A DNA stretch of 64,000 bases, from NCBI GenBank assembly GCA_963675995.2, contig CAXXIY010000002.1:2418001-2482000 (forward strand), written 5' to 3'. Positions 45,144-54,324 of the stretch are shown here, in pieces. Under the pieces are notes generated by a model. That model searched no databases and was not told where the DNA came from. It saw nothing but the letters and a program-made list of their open reading frames with translations. A program made the translations under genes and the position numbers. Each line of letters begins with the position of its first letter. Position 1 is the first letter of the stretch. This DNA comes from JAAFHB01 sp963675995 (GTDB lineage Bacteria; Bacteroidota; Bacteroidia; Bacteroidales; Prolixibacteraceae).

Positions 45144-48026
45144 ATGGAACACAGAAATCATTACTCCGGACTAACCAATAATCAGGTAATTGAAAGTCGC
45201 AATAAATATGGGAGTAATCTTCTTACACCACCTAAACATGACCCGTTGTGGAAACTCTTTCTCGAAAAATTCGAAGATCCCATTATCCGCATTCTGTTAA
45301 TCGCTGCATTTCTCTCACTTGGAATTGCCTTCGTAGATCATGAGTTTGCCGAAACCATTGGCATCTTTTGTGCAATCATTCTGGCAACTGTCGTCTCTTT
45401 CTGGTTTGAGATGGATGCCAGTAAAAAGTTCGACATTCTGAACCAGGTGAATGATGATACCCTGATTAAGATCATCAGAAATGGGAATATTAGCGAAATT
45501 CCCAAAAAAGAGGTTGTTGTTGGAGATATTATACTGCTTGGTACAGGAGAGGAAGTTCCAGCCGATGGAGAACTACTGGAGGCCATATCATTACAGATTG
45601 ACGAATCGTGTCTGACAGGGGAACCTATCATAAATAAAACAACCAACCCTCTTGAGTTTGACAACGAATCTGTCTATTTGTCCAACTGGGTGATGCGTGG
45701 AACAAAAGTGATGGATGGTCATGCAATTTTTGAAGTGAAAAATGTCGGAGATGCTACTGAATATGGAAAAGTAGCTGAGAAATCTACAGAAACTTCTGGT
45801 GAGGAGACACCACTGAATAAACAGCTGGGTGGATTAGCTAAATTCATTAGTGTAATGGGGTTCGGTTTGGCCATTCTGACCTTTATTGCCCTTTTTGTAA
45901 AAGACATTTTTTTTGGAAACTCCGCATTTACTCTTCCTCAGCTTGGATCTGTTGGCATTGTCATTGTAACGTTACTCATTGCTTTATCAAAAATTTGGAT
46001 ACCAATATATTATGATGGATTATCACTTCTTGGCGTTGAAAAAAAGCTTCCGGTAACCATTCACGAAGGTAGCTGGTTCAAATGGCTTGGCTTCGGATTA
46101 TTCTCCTTTATTCTACTTTTAATATTGGGTTTGCTTTTGGGAATTAATCCTTTAAATTCTGAATCTTGGGTTAGTATTAAGGTTGCAGAACGAATACTTC
46201 AATACTTTATGGTTGCAGTAACCCTAATTGTAGTTGCTGTCCCTGAAGGGCTACCCATGAGCGTTACGCTCAGCCTGGCACTAAGCATGCGCAAAATGCT
46301 GAAAACCAACAATCTGGTCCGAAAGATGCATGCCTGTGAAACAATTGGAGCAGCAACAGTCATTTGTACAGATAAAACCGGAACCTTAACCCAAAACCGG
46401 ATGCAGGTTTCCGAAACCAGCTTCTTCGGATTAAAAGACCAGCGATTATTGAACGATGAAATAAGTAATCTGATAAAAGAAGGGATAGCAGTAAATTCAA
46501 CTGCCTATCTTGATTTCTCTGATGATGGAATTGTAAAAACCTTAGGGAATCCCACTGAAGCAGCACTTTTGTTATGGCTGCATCAAAGCGGGACGAACTA
46601 TCTGGAATTGCGTGAAGAGACATCAATCATTGAACAACTTACATTTTCAACGGAGCGTAAATTTATGGCGACCATTGGATATTCGCCATCATTGAATAAA
46701 AGGGTTCTTTACGTAAAAGGAGCACCGGAAATTGTCCTTGCAAAGTGTGATGAAGTTCTTTTTGAAACAGAACAAAAATCAGTACAGGTAGTCGAATCCT
46801 TCATTGAAGAATTGCTGTTGCATTACCAGAATCAGGCCATGCGGACACTCGGATTCGCTTACGAAATCATCGAGGATGAAAAACCCCGATTCATTAATAA
46901 TAATCTGGCAAATACGAACTTAACCTACCTTGGGGTTGTGGCGATTTCTGATCCTGTCAGAAAAGATGTTCCTGACGCAGTAAAAAAATGTCTCAACGCA
47001 GGAATCGACGTAAAAATCATCACAGGCGACACATCCGGAACTGCCATGGAAATTGGGCGTCAAATTGGAATATGGAACGATAGCGACATGATGAACAACA
47101 TCATCACAGGTCCTGAATTTGAGGCTTTAAGCGACAATATGGCGCTTAAAAGGATTAAGCATCTGAAAATAATGTGCCGTGCAAGACCTATCGACAAACA
47201 AAGATTGGTTCAACTGCTTCAAAAGCAGGGATCAGTGGTCGCTGTTACAGGAGACGGAACAAATGATGCCCCCGCTTTAAATTTCGCACATGTCGGGTTA
47301 TCGATGGGATCAGGAACTTCTGTTGCCAAAGAGGCCAGCGATATCACACTGCTCGATGATTCGTTCAATAGCATTGCCACTGCTGTGATGTGGGGACGAT
47401 CGCTCTACCAGAATATTCAGCGGTTTCTTCTCTTCCAGTTAACCATCAATTTGGTGGCGTTGATAATTGTTCTTTTTGGATCAATATTCGGTAACGAATT
47501 ACCTTTAACGGTTACCCAGATGCTTTGGGTAAATCTGATCATGGATACCTTTGCTGCAGGAGCACTCTCTTCACTTCCACCAAATGAGATGGTCATGCAA
47601 AACAAACCCAGAAAACCAAACGATTTCATTATTACCCCCCCCATGCGGTCATCCATCCTTTTTGTTGGATCACTATTTGTGGTACTGCTCCTGGGTCTGC
47701 TTTACAATTTTACAGATAATAACGGTGAAATCACGCCTGTTAATCTATCCCGCTTTTTCACTTTCTTCGTTTTACTCCAATTCTGGAATATGTTTAATGC
47801 TAAGGCTTTTGCAACAGGGAAATCAGCTTTTAACAATATTCATCAGAGTTTAGGATTTGTCATTGTAGCGTCAGTAATCCTTGTCGGACAAATACTCATT
47901 GTACAATTTGGCGGCGAGGTATTCAGGACAGTCCCATTACCTTTAAATGACTGGTTCATGATCATCGGAACCACCTCCTTCGTCCTTTGGACAGGTGAAC
48001 TGACCAGATGGATCAGAAGAATTTAA
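45144..48026 (+). CDS. PMCA-type calcium-transporting P-type ATPase
   Basis: The 960-residue P2-type ATPase exports Ca2+. It has the actuator loop with SLTGE-like DESCLTGEPI, the phosphorylation site CTDKTGTLTQN (Asp410), the KGAPEIVLAKC nucleotide site, TGDGTNDAPALNFAHVG (hinge, about 702) and the M4 motif VPEGLP (Pro367). M5 (FQLTINLVALIIVLFGS) and M6 (WVNLIMDTFAAGALSS) keep the Asn and Asp of the PMCA single calcium site. Between M3 and M4 there are about 100 residues with two extra hydrophobic stretches (about 272-300 and 311-334), not present in the textbook PMCA plan. It is monocistronic. Confidence 0.92.
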   Translation: MEHRNHYSGLTNNQVIESRNKYGSNLLTPPKHDPLWKLFLEKFEDPIIRILLIAAFLSLGIAFVDHEFAETIGIFCAIILATVVSFWFEMDASKKFDILNQVNDDTLIKIIRNGNISEIPKKEVVVGDIILLGTGEEVPADGELLEAISLQIDESCLTGEPIINKTTNPLEFDNESVYLSNWVMRGTKVMDGHAIFEVKNVGDATEYGKVAEKSTETSGEETPLNKQLGGLAKFISVMGFGLAILTFIALFVKDIFFGNSAFTLPQLGSVGIVIVTLLIALSKIWIPIYYDGLSLLGVEKKLPVTIHEGSWFKWLGFGLFSFILLLILGLLLGINPLNSESWVSIKVAERILQYFMVAVTLIVVAVPEGLPMSVTLSLALSMRKMLKTNNLVRKMHACETIGAATVICTDKTGTLTQNRMQVSETSFFGLKDQRLLNDEISNLIKEGIAVNSTAYLDFSDDGIVKTLGNPTEAALLLWLHQSGTNYLELREETSIIEQLTFSTERKFMATIGYSPSLNKRVLYVKGAPEIVLAKCDEVLFETEQKSVQVVESFIEELLLHYQNQAMRTLGFAYEIIEDEKPRFINNNLANTNLTYLGVVAISDPVRKDVPDAVKKCLNAGIDVKIITGDTSGTAMEIGRQIGIWNDSDMMNNIITGPEFEALSDNMALKRIKHLKIMCRARPIDKQRLVQLLQKQGSVVAVTGDGTNDAPALNFAHVGLSMGSGTSVAKEASDITLLDDSFNSIATAVMWGRSLYQNIQRFLLFQLTINLVALIIVLFGSIFGNELPLTVTQMLWVNLIMDTFAAGALSSLPPNEMVMQNKPRKPNDFIITPPMRSSILFVGSLFVVLLLGLLYNFTDNNGEITPVNLSRFFTFFVLLQFWNMFNAKAFATGKSAFNNIHQSLGFVIVASVILVGQILIVQFGGEVFRTVPLPLNDWFMIIGTTSFVLWTGELTRWIRRI

Positions 48027-48142
48027 GGTTTGACACGAAGGTGCCATTTTGACCAGATTTACTTTTTTAACCTTTAATTATTAATTCGGGTCATGTGTCA
48101 GTATCATAATAAATTACAAGCTAAGTTAAAGTATGTTAATCG

Positions 48143-48168
48143 GTTTAAACTTTTAAACTCGTTTAAAC
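48143..48168 (+). promoter_or_regulatory. Three TTTAAAC copies upstream of htrA
   Basis: TTTAAAC begins at 48144, 48152 and 48162. The outer two lie inside the perfect palindrome GTTTAAAC (48143-48150, 48161-48168), 18 bp apart. They are about 105-130 bp upstream of the htrA ATG. A binding site for a dimeric regulator is possible; no known consensus is recognised. Confidence 0.35.
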
Positions 48169-48271
48169 GTCTAACGAATATTTTCAAGGGAAATTGGTAC
48201 GTAAATTGTAATATAGTTTGTAAACAATTTTAAAGTTAAAAAGTAAAAGAAACAAATTAAAAAATCAAGTT

Positions 48272-49750
48272 ATGGACAACATCAAAAACATTGCGAAAAC
48301 ACTGGCAATTGCTTTTGCAGGAGCCCTTGTAGCTATCTTTATCTATTCAAAAATCAATAACCAACCGGGGGATTATGTATTACAGAGTAATCTGCCGGTC
48401 CAATTAACAAATTATAGTTCCCCATCCGGACCCCAGGTGCAATTGCCAGATCTTACACAGGCAGCCGAGAAAAGTGTTCATGCAGTGGTTCATATCACCA
48501 CCAAGGTAAAAGCTCGGGGATATGGGAATAGTCTTGATAATCCGCTTTACGATTTTTTCTTTGGACCAAGAGGAAATTATTCGCCGCGGGGTAACAATCA
48601 GGAACAGGAATATAGTGTTGGAGCCGGTTCGGGAGTAATCATCAGTCCTGAGGGATATATTGTTACAAATAACCATGTGATTGATGAAGCGGATCATATT
48701 GAAGTTGTTTTAAATGACAATAGAAAATTTACTGCCAAGGTTATTGGACGTGATCCAAATACCGACATTGCATTGGTAAAGATTGAAGCCAAAGATCTTA
48801 CTTTCCTGAGCTGGGGAAATTCCGAGACCCTCAAATTAGGTGAATGGGTTTTGGCTGTCGGTAATCCATTCAATCTTACCTCAACAGTAACCGCAGGAAT
48901 CGTAAGCGCCAAATCGAGAAGTATAGGAATCATTAGTGGACAATTGCCACTCGAATCATTCATTCAGACCGACGCTGCCGTGAATCCGGGGAATAGTGGT
49001 GGCGCCCTTGTCAATGCAAACGGAGACCTGGTTGGCATAAATTCTGCCATTGCCTCAAAAACAGGTTCTTATTCAGGCTATTCGTTTGCTGTACCGGCAT
49101 CGATTGCCCGAAAGGTAGTAGAGGATCTGAAACAATTTGGCGAAGTACAAAGAGCGATGCTTGGTGTTGAAATCAAGACTGTCGACGATAATCTTGCCAA
49201 AGAGGAACATCTTGGAAAAATTGAAGGGGTATATGTCGGTAAAGTAACCGAAGATGGAGCGGCTCGACTGGCCGGTATAAAAGTTGGTGATGTAATCACT
49301 GCTGTAAATGGAAATCAGGTAAATACAATTGCGCAATTACAGGAACAAATTGCCAAATACCGACCTGGTGATAAAGTAAATATAACAGCCAAAAGAGATG
49401 GAGATGTAAAACAATTCAATGTTGTGCTGCGTAATACCAAAGGGGATACTTCAATTGCCAAAGAGTCCTTTTCTGTTCTTGGAGCTGAATTTGGACCCAT
49501 CAATGAAAAAGATAAAGGGAGACTTAGAATTGATGAAGGGATTCAGGTAATCAATCTGACGAAAGGGAAGTTGAAAGATGCCGGGGTTAAAATAGGATTT
49601 ATTATCACAGACATAAACAAAATGGCAGTTTCAAGTGTTGAAGATATAAAGCGGGTTCTTTCACAATCAAGTACCAAAAAACCAGTTCTGGTTGAAGGGG
49701 TTTACCCTGGAGGTGAATGGACTTATTATGTGTTCAAACTTGATGAATAA
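48272..49750 (+). CDS. Periplasmic serine protease, HtrA/DegP-like (Do family)
   Basis: The 492-residue envelope protease has an N-terminal hydrophobic anchor or signal (about 9-25, TLAIAFAGALVAIFIYS), a trypsin-like domain with the full triad (His in VTNNHVIDEADH, Asp in NTDIALVKIE, Ser in VNPGNSGGALVNANGDLVG), and two PDZ domains (about 300-395 and 410-490). A Gly/Asn-rich LA-loop segment (FFGPRGNYSPRGNNQEQEY) is present. It degrades or refolds misfolded envelope proteins. Three TTTAAAC copies upstream may mark stress regulation. rpoD follows after 89 bp but has its own promoter. Confidence 0.95.
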   Translation: MDNIKNIAKTLAIAFAGALVAIFIYSKINNQPGDYVLQSNLPVQLTNYSSPSGPQVQLPDLTQAAEKSVHAVVHITTKVKARGYGNSLDNPLYDFFFGPRGNYSPRGNNQEQEYSVGAGSGVIISPEGYIVTNNHVIDEADHIEVVLNDNRKFTAKVIGRDPNTDIALVKIEAKDLTFLSWGNSETLKLGEWVLAVGNPFNLTSTVTAGIVSAKSRSIGIISGQLPLESFIQTDAAVNPGNSGGALVNANGDLVGINSAIASKTGSYSGYSFAVPASIARKVVEDLKQFGEVQRAMLGVEIKTVDDNLAKEEHLGKIEGVYVGKVTEDGAARLAGIKVGDVITAVNGNQVNTIAQLQEQIAKYRPGDKVNITAKRDGDVKQFNVVLRNTKGDTSIAKESFSVLGAEFGPINEKDKGRLRIDEGIQVINLTKGKLKDAGVKIGFIITDINKMAVSSVEDIKRVLSQSSTKKPVLVEGVYPGGEWTYYVFKLDE

Positions 49751-49788
49751 ATTTATATAAAATAAAAAAAGATACCTCTAATTCGGTA

Positions 49789-49819
49789 TTGTACAAAACC
49801 ACAAATGTTTGTATCTTTG
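49789..49819 (+). promoter_or_regulatory. rpoD promoter with -33 and -7 boxes
   Basis: TTG (49789-49791) and TATCTTTG (49812-49819) are 20 bp apart, the expected Bacteroidota geometry. The predicted start is near 49826, giving a leader of about 14 nt that includes AGGAG just before the ATG. Confidence 0.7.
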
Positions 49820-49839
49820 CAGACTTTTAATAGGAGAGC

Positions 49840-50700
49840 ATGAGACAATTAAAGATTACTAAATCTATTACCAATCGCGAGAGTGCCTCGCTTGACAAAT
49901 ACCTTCAGGAAATCGGTAAAGAAGAGTTGATTACGGTCGAAGAGGAGGTTGAATTGGCACAACGCATCAAAAAAGGTGATCAGGCAGCACTTGAAAAATT
50001 AACAAGGGCGAACCTACGGTTTGTGGTTTCAGTTGCAAAGCAATATCAGAATCAAGGCCTTAGCTTACCCGACTTAATTAACGAAGGTAATCTGGGTCTT
50101 ATCAAAGCGGCAGAGAAATTTGATGAAACAAGAGGTTTTAAATTCATTTCCTATGCAGTGTGGTGGATTCGTCAGTCTATTCTGCAGGCGTTGGCAGAAC
50201 AATCCAGAATTGTACGTCTACCGTTAAACCAGGTAGGTTCTTTAAATAAAATCAATAAAGCCTACTCGAAATTTGAGCAGGAACACGAAAGAAGACCTTC
50301 TCCGGAGGAGCTTGCAGAACAACTGGAACTCCCATCGGATAAAGTGGCAGATACCTTGCGCGTTTCTGGCCGACATGTCTCCGTTGACGCTCCATTTGTC
50401 GATGGTGAAGATAATAGCCTGCTTGATGTATTAATCAATAACGATTCTCCCAGTGCAGACAGGGTACTCATAGACGAATCACTTTCAAGGGAAATCGACC
50501 GTTCGCTGACTACATTAACCGAGCGCGAAGCAGATATTATCAGGATGTTCTTTGGAATTGCCTGTCAGGAAATGACTCTCGAAGAGATCGGTGAACGATT
50601 TGGTTTGACACGTGAACGCGTACGTCAAATTAAAGAAAAAGCGATCAGACGTTTGCGTCATACTTCCAGAAGTAAACTGCTCAAAACTTATTTGGGATAA
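49840..50700 (+). CDS. rpoD: Primary RNA polymerase sigma factor, Bacteroidota type
   Basis: The 286-residue sigma-70 protein has the short form typical of the phylum, lacking region 1.1. Visible are region 1.2 (SLDKYLQEIGKEELITVEEEVELAQ), region 2 (RANLRFVVSVAKQYQNQGLSLPDLINEGNLGLIKAAEKFD, then FISYAVWWIRQSILQALAEQ), region 3 (EQLELPSDKVADTLR) and region 4 with the helix-turn-helix (EMTLEEIGERFGLTRERVRQIKEKAIRRLRH). This factor reads TTG/TAnnTTTG promoters, examples of which occur in this window, including its own. An AGGAG sequence precedes the ATG, unusual here. The gene ends with a strong terminator. Confidence 0.96.
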   Translation: MRQLKITKSITNRESASLDKYLQEIGKEELITVEEEVELAQRIKKGDQAALEKLTRANLRFVVSVAKQYQNQGLSLPDLINEGNLGLIKAAEKFDETRGFKFISYAVWWIRQSILQALAEQSRIVRLPLNQVGSLNKINKAYSKFEQEHERRPSPEELAEQLELPSDKVADTLRVSGRHVSVDAPFVDGEDNSLLDVLINNDSPSADRVLIDESLSREIDRSLTTLTEREADIIRMFFGIACQEMTLEEIGERFGLTRERVRQIKEKAIRRLRHTSRSKLLKTYLG

Positions 50701-50719
50701 CCTATAAAATATCATTTTT

Positions 50720-50760
50720 AATAAGCCCTTTTCTCACGAAGAAGAGGGCTTATTTTTTTT
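50720..50760 (+). terminator. Terminator after rpoD
   Basis: A 15-bp stem with one T-G wobble (50720-50734 with 50740-50754; core AATAAGCCCT/AGGGCTTATT), a 5-nt loop and a T8 tail lie 20 bp after the stop. The remaining gap to 51027 holds a C-rich patch near 50824 and no other recognisable element. Confidence 0.93.
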
Positions 50761-51027
50761 AACTTAAGCAACTTAAGTCAAAATTACCGAAGGATCAAGA
50801 TCCTTTTCTTTCGTTAACTAAATCCCCCCTCCCCTGTTCCAAAAACCATTCTCCAAAAACGAAGCATCATCTTCGTCGCTTTAATCTGTAAATTCCAGCT
50901 ATCTGCTGATTGATTTACCCAATTCACTGATTTTGTTTGTTGGAAAATCGTGCCACACTTATTTTCGTAACATAAAAAAAAGTCATTAAGGCTTAAAGCA
51001 CAATAATTACTGAATATATAATACGCT

Positions 51028-51426
51028 ATGAAAATCCGCATTCTCCTTTTCTCTGCTATTCTCGTAGTATTTTCAACTGAGATTTCGGCACAAAATGTGG
51101 CGACACTCAACAAAATCAAAACTATAACAGAATACAAAATAAATAACAAAAAAAAGGAGATTGACCATTTTACAAAGTATAACGTGGATGGGCTTAAAAC
51201 TGAAGAGATAGAATATTTTTCAGACGGCTTCGTAAAAACGAAAACGGTTTATGAGTACGACCAACAAAAAAAATGTATAAAGGCAACAAAATACGGGCTA
51301 AAAGGAAAGGTTGAAAAAGTGACCACCTATGAGTATGACACAAATGGGACCAGAATAAGGGAAAACATCGCAATCCCTGATAAACGTTACCAAACCGACA
51401 AAGTTTATGAATATTCCTATTATTAA
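51028..51426 (+). CDS. Small secreted protein with YD-like repeats
   Basis: The 132-residue protein starts with a signal peptide (MKIRILLFSAILVVFSTEISAQ). The rest is short beta-strand units resembling YD/RHS-type repeats: KKEIDHFTKYNVDGLKTEEIEYF, VKTKTVYEYDQQKKCIKATKYG and EKVTTYEYDTNGTRIREN, roughly 20 residues each. Such units alone do not give a function. It lies 6 bp before the VTC-domain gene in the same direction, so it is probably the first gene of that operon (51028-53646) and acts outside the cytoplasm with the DUF2490 protein. Confidence 0.7.
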   Translation: MKIRILLFSAILVVFSTEISAQNVATLNKIKTITEYKINNKKKEIDHFTKYNVDGLKTEEIEYFSDGFVKTKTVYEYDQQKKCIKATKYGLKGKVEKVTTYEYDTNGTRIRENIAIPDKRYQTDKVYEYSYY

Positions 51427-51432
51427 TCAGTT

Positions 51433-52287
51433 ATGGAATACTTAACAAATGACTTATTCGTTGGTATATCTGAATTCCCCCAGGATGATCTTTCATTGGA
51501 TCAATTTATCGGGAACTCCATCAGTGGGTGGCCTGAGTTGAACGATGTAATATCGCTGTTACCCGAAATATCGCTCGAAGAGATGACCGGAGTAAAACTG
51601 ATGAACCGCACCGATGTCAAATACCTGATGAAGTCAGATAGAATTCCGGTATTACTAAAAAAAATTGTCAAAGATTATCACATTCAGGAAATTTCAGGCA
51701 AACGGGTAGCAGAATACGGTACCCGCTATCTGGATACAGATGAGCTTCAATTCTATCATCTTCACATGAATGGGAAGTTAAATCATATCAAATGGCGTAT
51801 AAGAAGCTACATTGAGTCGAATCTCAATTTTCTCGAGATTAAAAAGAAGTCAAATACCGGACGGACACGAAAAAATCGCATAGTTTTAAATCCATCCAAC
51901 AATTTAATGGATGAGATAACTGCAGATTTTATAAGAGACAATTCGGGCCTGGAACCCCATCTTTTACATTCAGTTCTGGAAAATAATTTTAAAAGGATTA
52001 CGTTGGTCAACAACAATAAAACGGAGCGGCTAACTATAGATTTCAATATATCATTCATAAATTGTATTAACGGAAAATCTGTACATATGCAAGACCTGGC
52101 CATTATTGAAATCAAACAGAACCGCTTAAGTGAATCTGCAATACGCAAATACCTTGATGAAATGCGGATTAAAAAGTCTGGTCTCAGTAAATATTGCCTG
52201 GGTATAGCCCTTACTCACGAAAATATAAAGAGAAATTTATACAAACGGAAAATCCGATACATTCATAAAATCACGACTCAAAAATGA
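51433..52287 (+). CDS. VTC-domain protein (polyphosphate polymerase-like)
   Basis: The 284-residue protein matches the VTC/CYTH-like tunnel fold. Basic and acidic strand motifs expected in the tunnel are seen: MNRTDVKYLM (about 56-65), RYLDTDELQFYHLH, HIKWRIRSYIES, NFLEIKKKSNTGRTRKNR (about 134-151), RITLVNNNKTERLTIDFNISF and DLAIIEIKQNR. In yeast, Vtc4 uses this fold to make polyphosphate; bacterial homologues are often adjacent to DUF4956 membrane proteins, as here. The N-terminal 50 residues lack family similarity. There is no signal peptide. Its last four bases overlap the DUF4956 ATG (ATGA), so the two are translationally coupled. Confidence 0.85.
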   Translation: MEYLTNDLFVGISEFPQDDLSLDQFIGNSISGWPELNDVISLLPEISLEEMTGVKLMNRTDVKYLMKSDRIPVLLKKIVKDYHIQEISGKRVAEYGTRYLDTDELQFYHLHMNGKLNHIKWRIRSYIESNLNFLEIKKKSNTGRTRKNRIVLNPSNNLMDEITADFIRDNSGLEPHLLHSVLENNFKRITLVNNNKTERLTIDFNISFINCINGKSVHMQDLAIIEIKQNRLSESAIRKYLDEMRIKKSGLSKYCLGIALTHENIKRNLYKRKIRYIHKITTQK

Positions 52288-52964
52288 ATCCAATAGCAGA
52301 ACTTGAACAGATGAAAGGGTACAACACCGCTTTCGATCCGGATAATTTTATCTTATTGCTCATCCGGTTTGCGATCAACATAGGCGTTACCTGCCTAATC
52401 ATCAGACTAATGTACTATCCTAAAAGCCGAAGACGTGACTATTTCTTCACTTTCATTGTCACCAGTACGACCATTTTTATGCTCCTCTTTATGCTTGAAA
52501 CAGTCAAGCTTCAGGTCGGTTTTGCACTTGGACTTTTTGCTATTTTTGGAATTCTGCGTTACCGGACCGACACGATGCCTATCCGTGAAATGACCTATCT
52601 CTTTTTAATTATTGGAATTTCGGTAATCAATGCTCTTGCCAAGAACATCAGTTATATCGAACTTGGATTGACCAATGTCATATTTATAGGGGTTGCAGGA
52701 TTAATGGAGAGTAACCGTGTTCTAAAGCATGTCTCATGCAAACTGGTGGTCTATGAAAAGATAGACCTGATTAAGCCGGACAGGAAACACGAATTAATTG
52801 CCGACCTCATTGAACGCACAGGATTGGAAGTAACCAATGCAGAAATCGGACTGGTCGATTTTCTCAAAGATACAGCCTACATAAAAATTTATTATGTCAG
52901 CAGCGATGTCAATACCGCTGACACCATCAGCAAAATCAGCGATTTTAATGCCTCACATAATTAA
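52284..52964 (+). CDS. DUF4956 membrane protein, VTC partner
   Basis: The 226-residue protein has about four membrane helices in residues 20-135 (LLLIRFAINIGVTCLIIRLM, FTFIVTSTTIFMLLFMLE, VGFALGLFAIFGILRYRTD, YLFLIIGISVINALA) and a cytosolic C-terminal domain of about 85 residues ending in a ferredoxin-like pattern (HELIADLIERTGLEVTNAEIGLVDFLKDTAYIKIYY). The GLFAIFGILRYRTDTMPIREMTYLF block is the family signature. It is the membrane partner of the overlapping VTC gene and may channel or anchor the polymer made there (inference). The DUF2490 gene follows 1 bp after its stop. Confidence 0.88.
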   Translation: MNPIAELEQMKGYNTAFDPDNFILLLIRFAINIGVTCLIIRLMYYPKSRRRDYFFTFIVTSTTIFMLLFMLETVKLQVGFALGLFAIFGILRYRTDTMPIREMTYLFLIIGISVINALAKNISYIELGLTNVIFIGVAGLMESNRVLKHVSCKLVVYEKIDLIKPDRKHELIADLIERTGLEVTNAEIGLVDFLKDTAYIKIYYVSSDVNTADTISKISDFNASHN

Positions 52965-52965
52965 C

Positions 52966-53646
52966 ATGAAAAGATTAATAATCTTCGGTATGCTTGCTAT
53001 TTTGACCGTAGCAGGCGCACCATTATATGCTCAGACAACCGATTTTGGTATCCGGTTCGGTGCAGAAATCTCCAAGAAGCTGACTAAAAAAATTGAACTG
53101 CAGTTTGAAGAAGAGATCCGTTTAAATCAAAATGTGACTGAATATGATCGGTCGATGACAACTTTGGGTGGTAGTTATGCGATTAACAAGACTTTTAAGG
53201 CAGGGGTGTTTTATACCTATATCTATGCAAATAATCAGGATGACGGTTATTATGAAAGTCGTCATCGCTTCGGCGGATGGATTCAGGCTGCCCAAAAATT
53301 GAACCGCTTCAAAATCACTTTAAGGGAAAAGTTTCAGGACACTTATCGTGACGAGGATTTAGGAAATTACAAATACAATCCTAAAACGTACTTAAGATCA
53401 AAGCTCGAAGTATCCTATAACATTAAAAAGTCACCTTTTACTCCCTACCTATCGGCTGAAATGCATTACCAGTTAAATAATCCTTCCGGAAATGAAACCG
53501 ACAAATGGAGATACACTGCAGGGACTGAATATACAATCAATAAAAAATTTACAATTGACCTGTTCTACAGGCTGGATAAGGAAATAAACGTTAAAAATCC
53601 CGCCAATATCTCAGTGATTGGAACGATGCTAAAATACCGGTTTTGA
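52966..53646 (+). CDS. DUF2490 outer-membrane beta-barrel protein
   Basis: The ATG at 52966 opens a signal peptide (MKRLIIFGMLAILTVAGAPLYAQ); a longer frame upstream overlaps the DUF4956 gene and is not used. The 226-residue product has regular 8-12-residue amphipathic strands (IELQFEEEIRLNQ, TLGGSYAINKTFKAGVFYTYIYA, FKITLREKFQDTY, YTINKKFTIDLFYRLDKEI) and ends VIGTMLKYRF with the C-terminal Phe of outer-membrane barrels, as in DUF2490. It closes the four-gene operon begun at 51028. Its place suggests that the VTC module connects to the outer membrane. Confidence 0.88.
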   Translation: MKRLIIFGMLAILTVAGAPLYAQTTDFGIRFGAEISKKLTKKIELQFEEEIRLNQNVTEYDRSMTTLGGSYAINKTFKAGVFYTYIYANNQDDGYYESRHRFGGWIQAAQKLNRFKITLREKFQDTYRDEDLGNYKYNPKTYLRSKLEVSYNIKKSPFTPYLSAEMHYQLNNPSGNETDKWRYTAGTEYTINKKFTIDLFYRLDKEINVKNPANISVIGTMLKYRF

Positions 53647-53811
53647 GGATTAAATAGTTCTCCCGAAAGACAATATCTCAACCTGAACGGCAAACATAAA
53701 CTTAAAACAGGGTCAAACTCCGGTTCTATTAGCCAATATTGTACTGATCTGTCTGTTGATTTGAACACTCATCTCCCTCTCCGGGATTACTTTTTCGGGA
53801 ATGGGTGGATA

Positions 53812-54324
53812 TTAAAAAATTTTGAAATCAATTGAAGGATAAAGTATTTTGAGGTATCTAAATCCGGATTCCGACCTGAATATATTTTTGGCAAAATGGG
53901 TGATCTGATAATCCGTCATCCGATCCTCCGAAGAATTTACCAGAAAATCGGCTTCCACGAGTAATTGAAAATCGATGCCATCTATTGCTGTAAATGTATG
54001 ATGTTTACTGATGATATAACAGACCCGCTCAATCACTTCAGATTCAAAATTTAACCCGGTCAGAATCTCCCGCGCAACAGGCGGACCTTCAACCTCCTGG
54101 TAATTACTCGATGACCGGCCATATTTTTTCTCAGCCACATGGATCCCAATATCATGAAGCAATGCGGTTATTTCAAGAATTTTAAGTGTCTGCTCCTCCA
54201 ATGATTCTGCAACTCCGAGTAGCTGAGCATAACCATAAACTTTAAGCGAATGTTCGATTCGCCGGAGATCCCCTAAATTCCTCTGCATCATTTCCAATGC
54301 AACTTTCCCTGTTACTTTATCCAT
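53812..54324 (-). CDS. HD-domain hydrolase
   Basis: The 170-residue cytosolic protein contains an HD domain: His25 in RRIEHSLKVYGYAQ, the HD pair His57-Asp58 in TALLHDIG, His-His in IISKHHTFTAIDG and the last Asp in VEADFLVNSSEDR. This is the pattern of metal-dependent phosphohydrolases; the substrate (nucleotide, (p)ppGpp or cyclic dinucleotide) is not predictable. The start overlaps the last 8 bp of uvrB on the same strand, suggesting co-transcription. It is convergent with the DUF2490 gene over a 165-bp gap with no clear terminator. Confidence 0.85.
   Translation of the reverse strand: MDKVTGKVALEMMQRNLGDLRRIEHSLKVYGYAQLLGVAESLEEQTLKILEITALLHDIGIHVAEKKYGRSSSNYQEVEGPPVAREILTGLNFESEVIERVCYIISKHHTFTAIDGIDFQLLVEADFLVNSSEDRMTDYQITHFAKNIFRSESGFRYLKILYPSIDFKIF

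Noticed and set aside
50814..51149. A 111-codon minus-strand frame
   Set aside because: It overlaps the signal peptide region of the 51028 gene and has no recognisable features.
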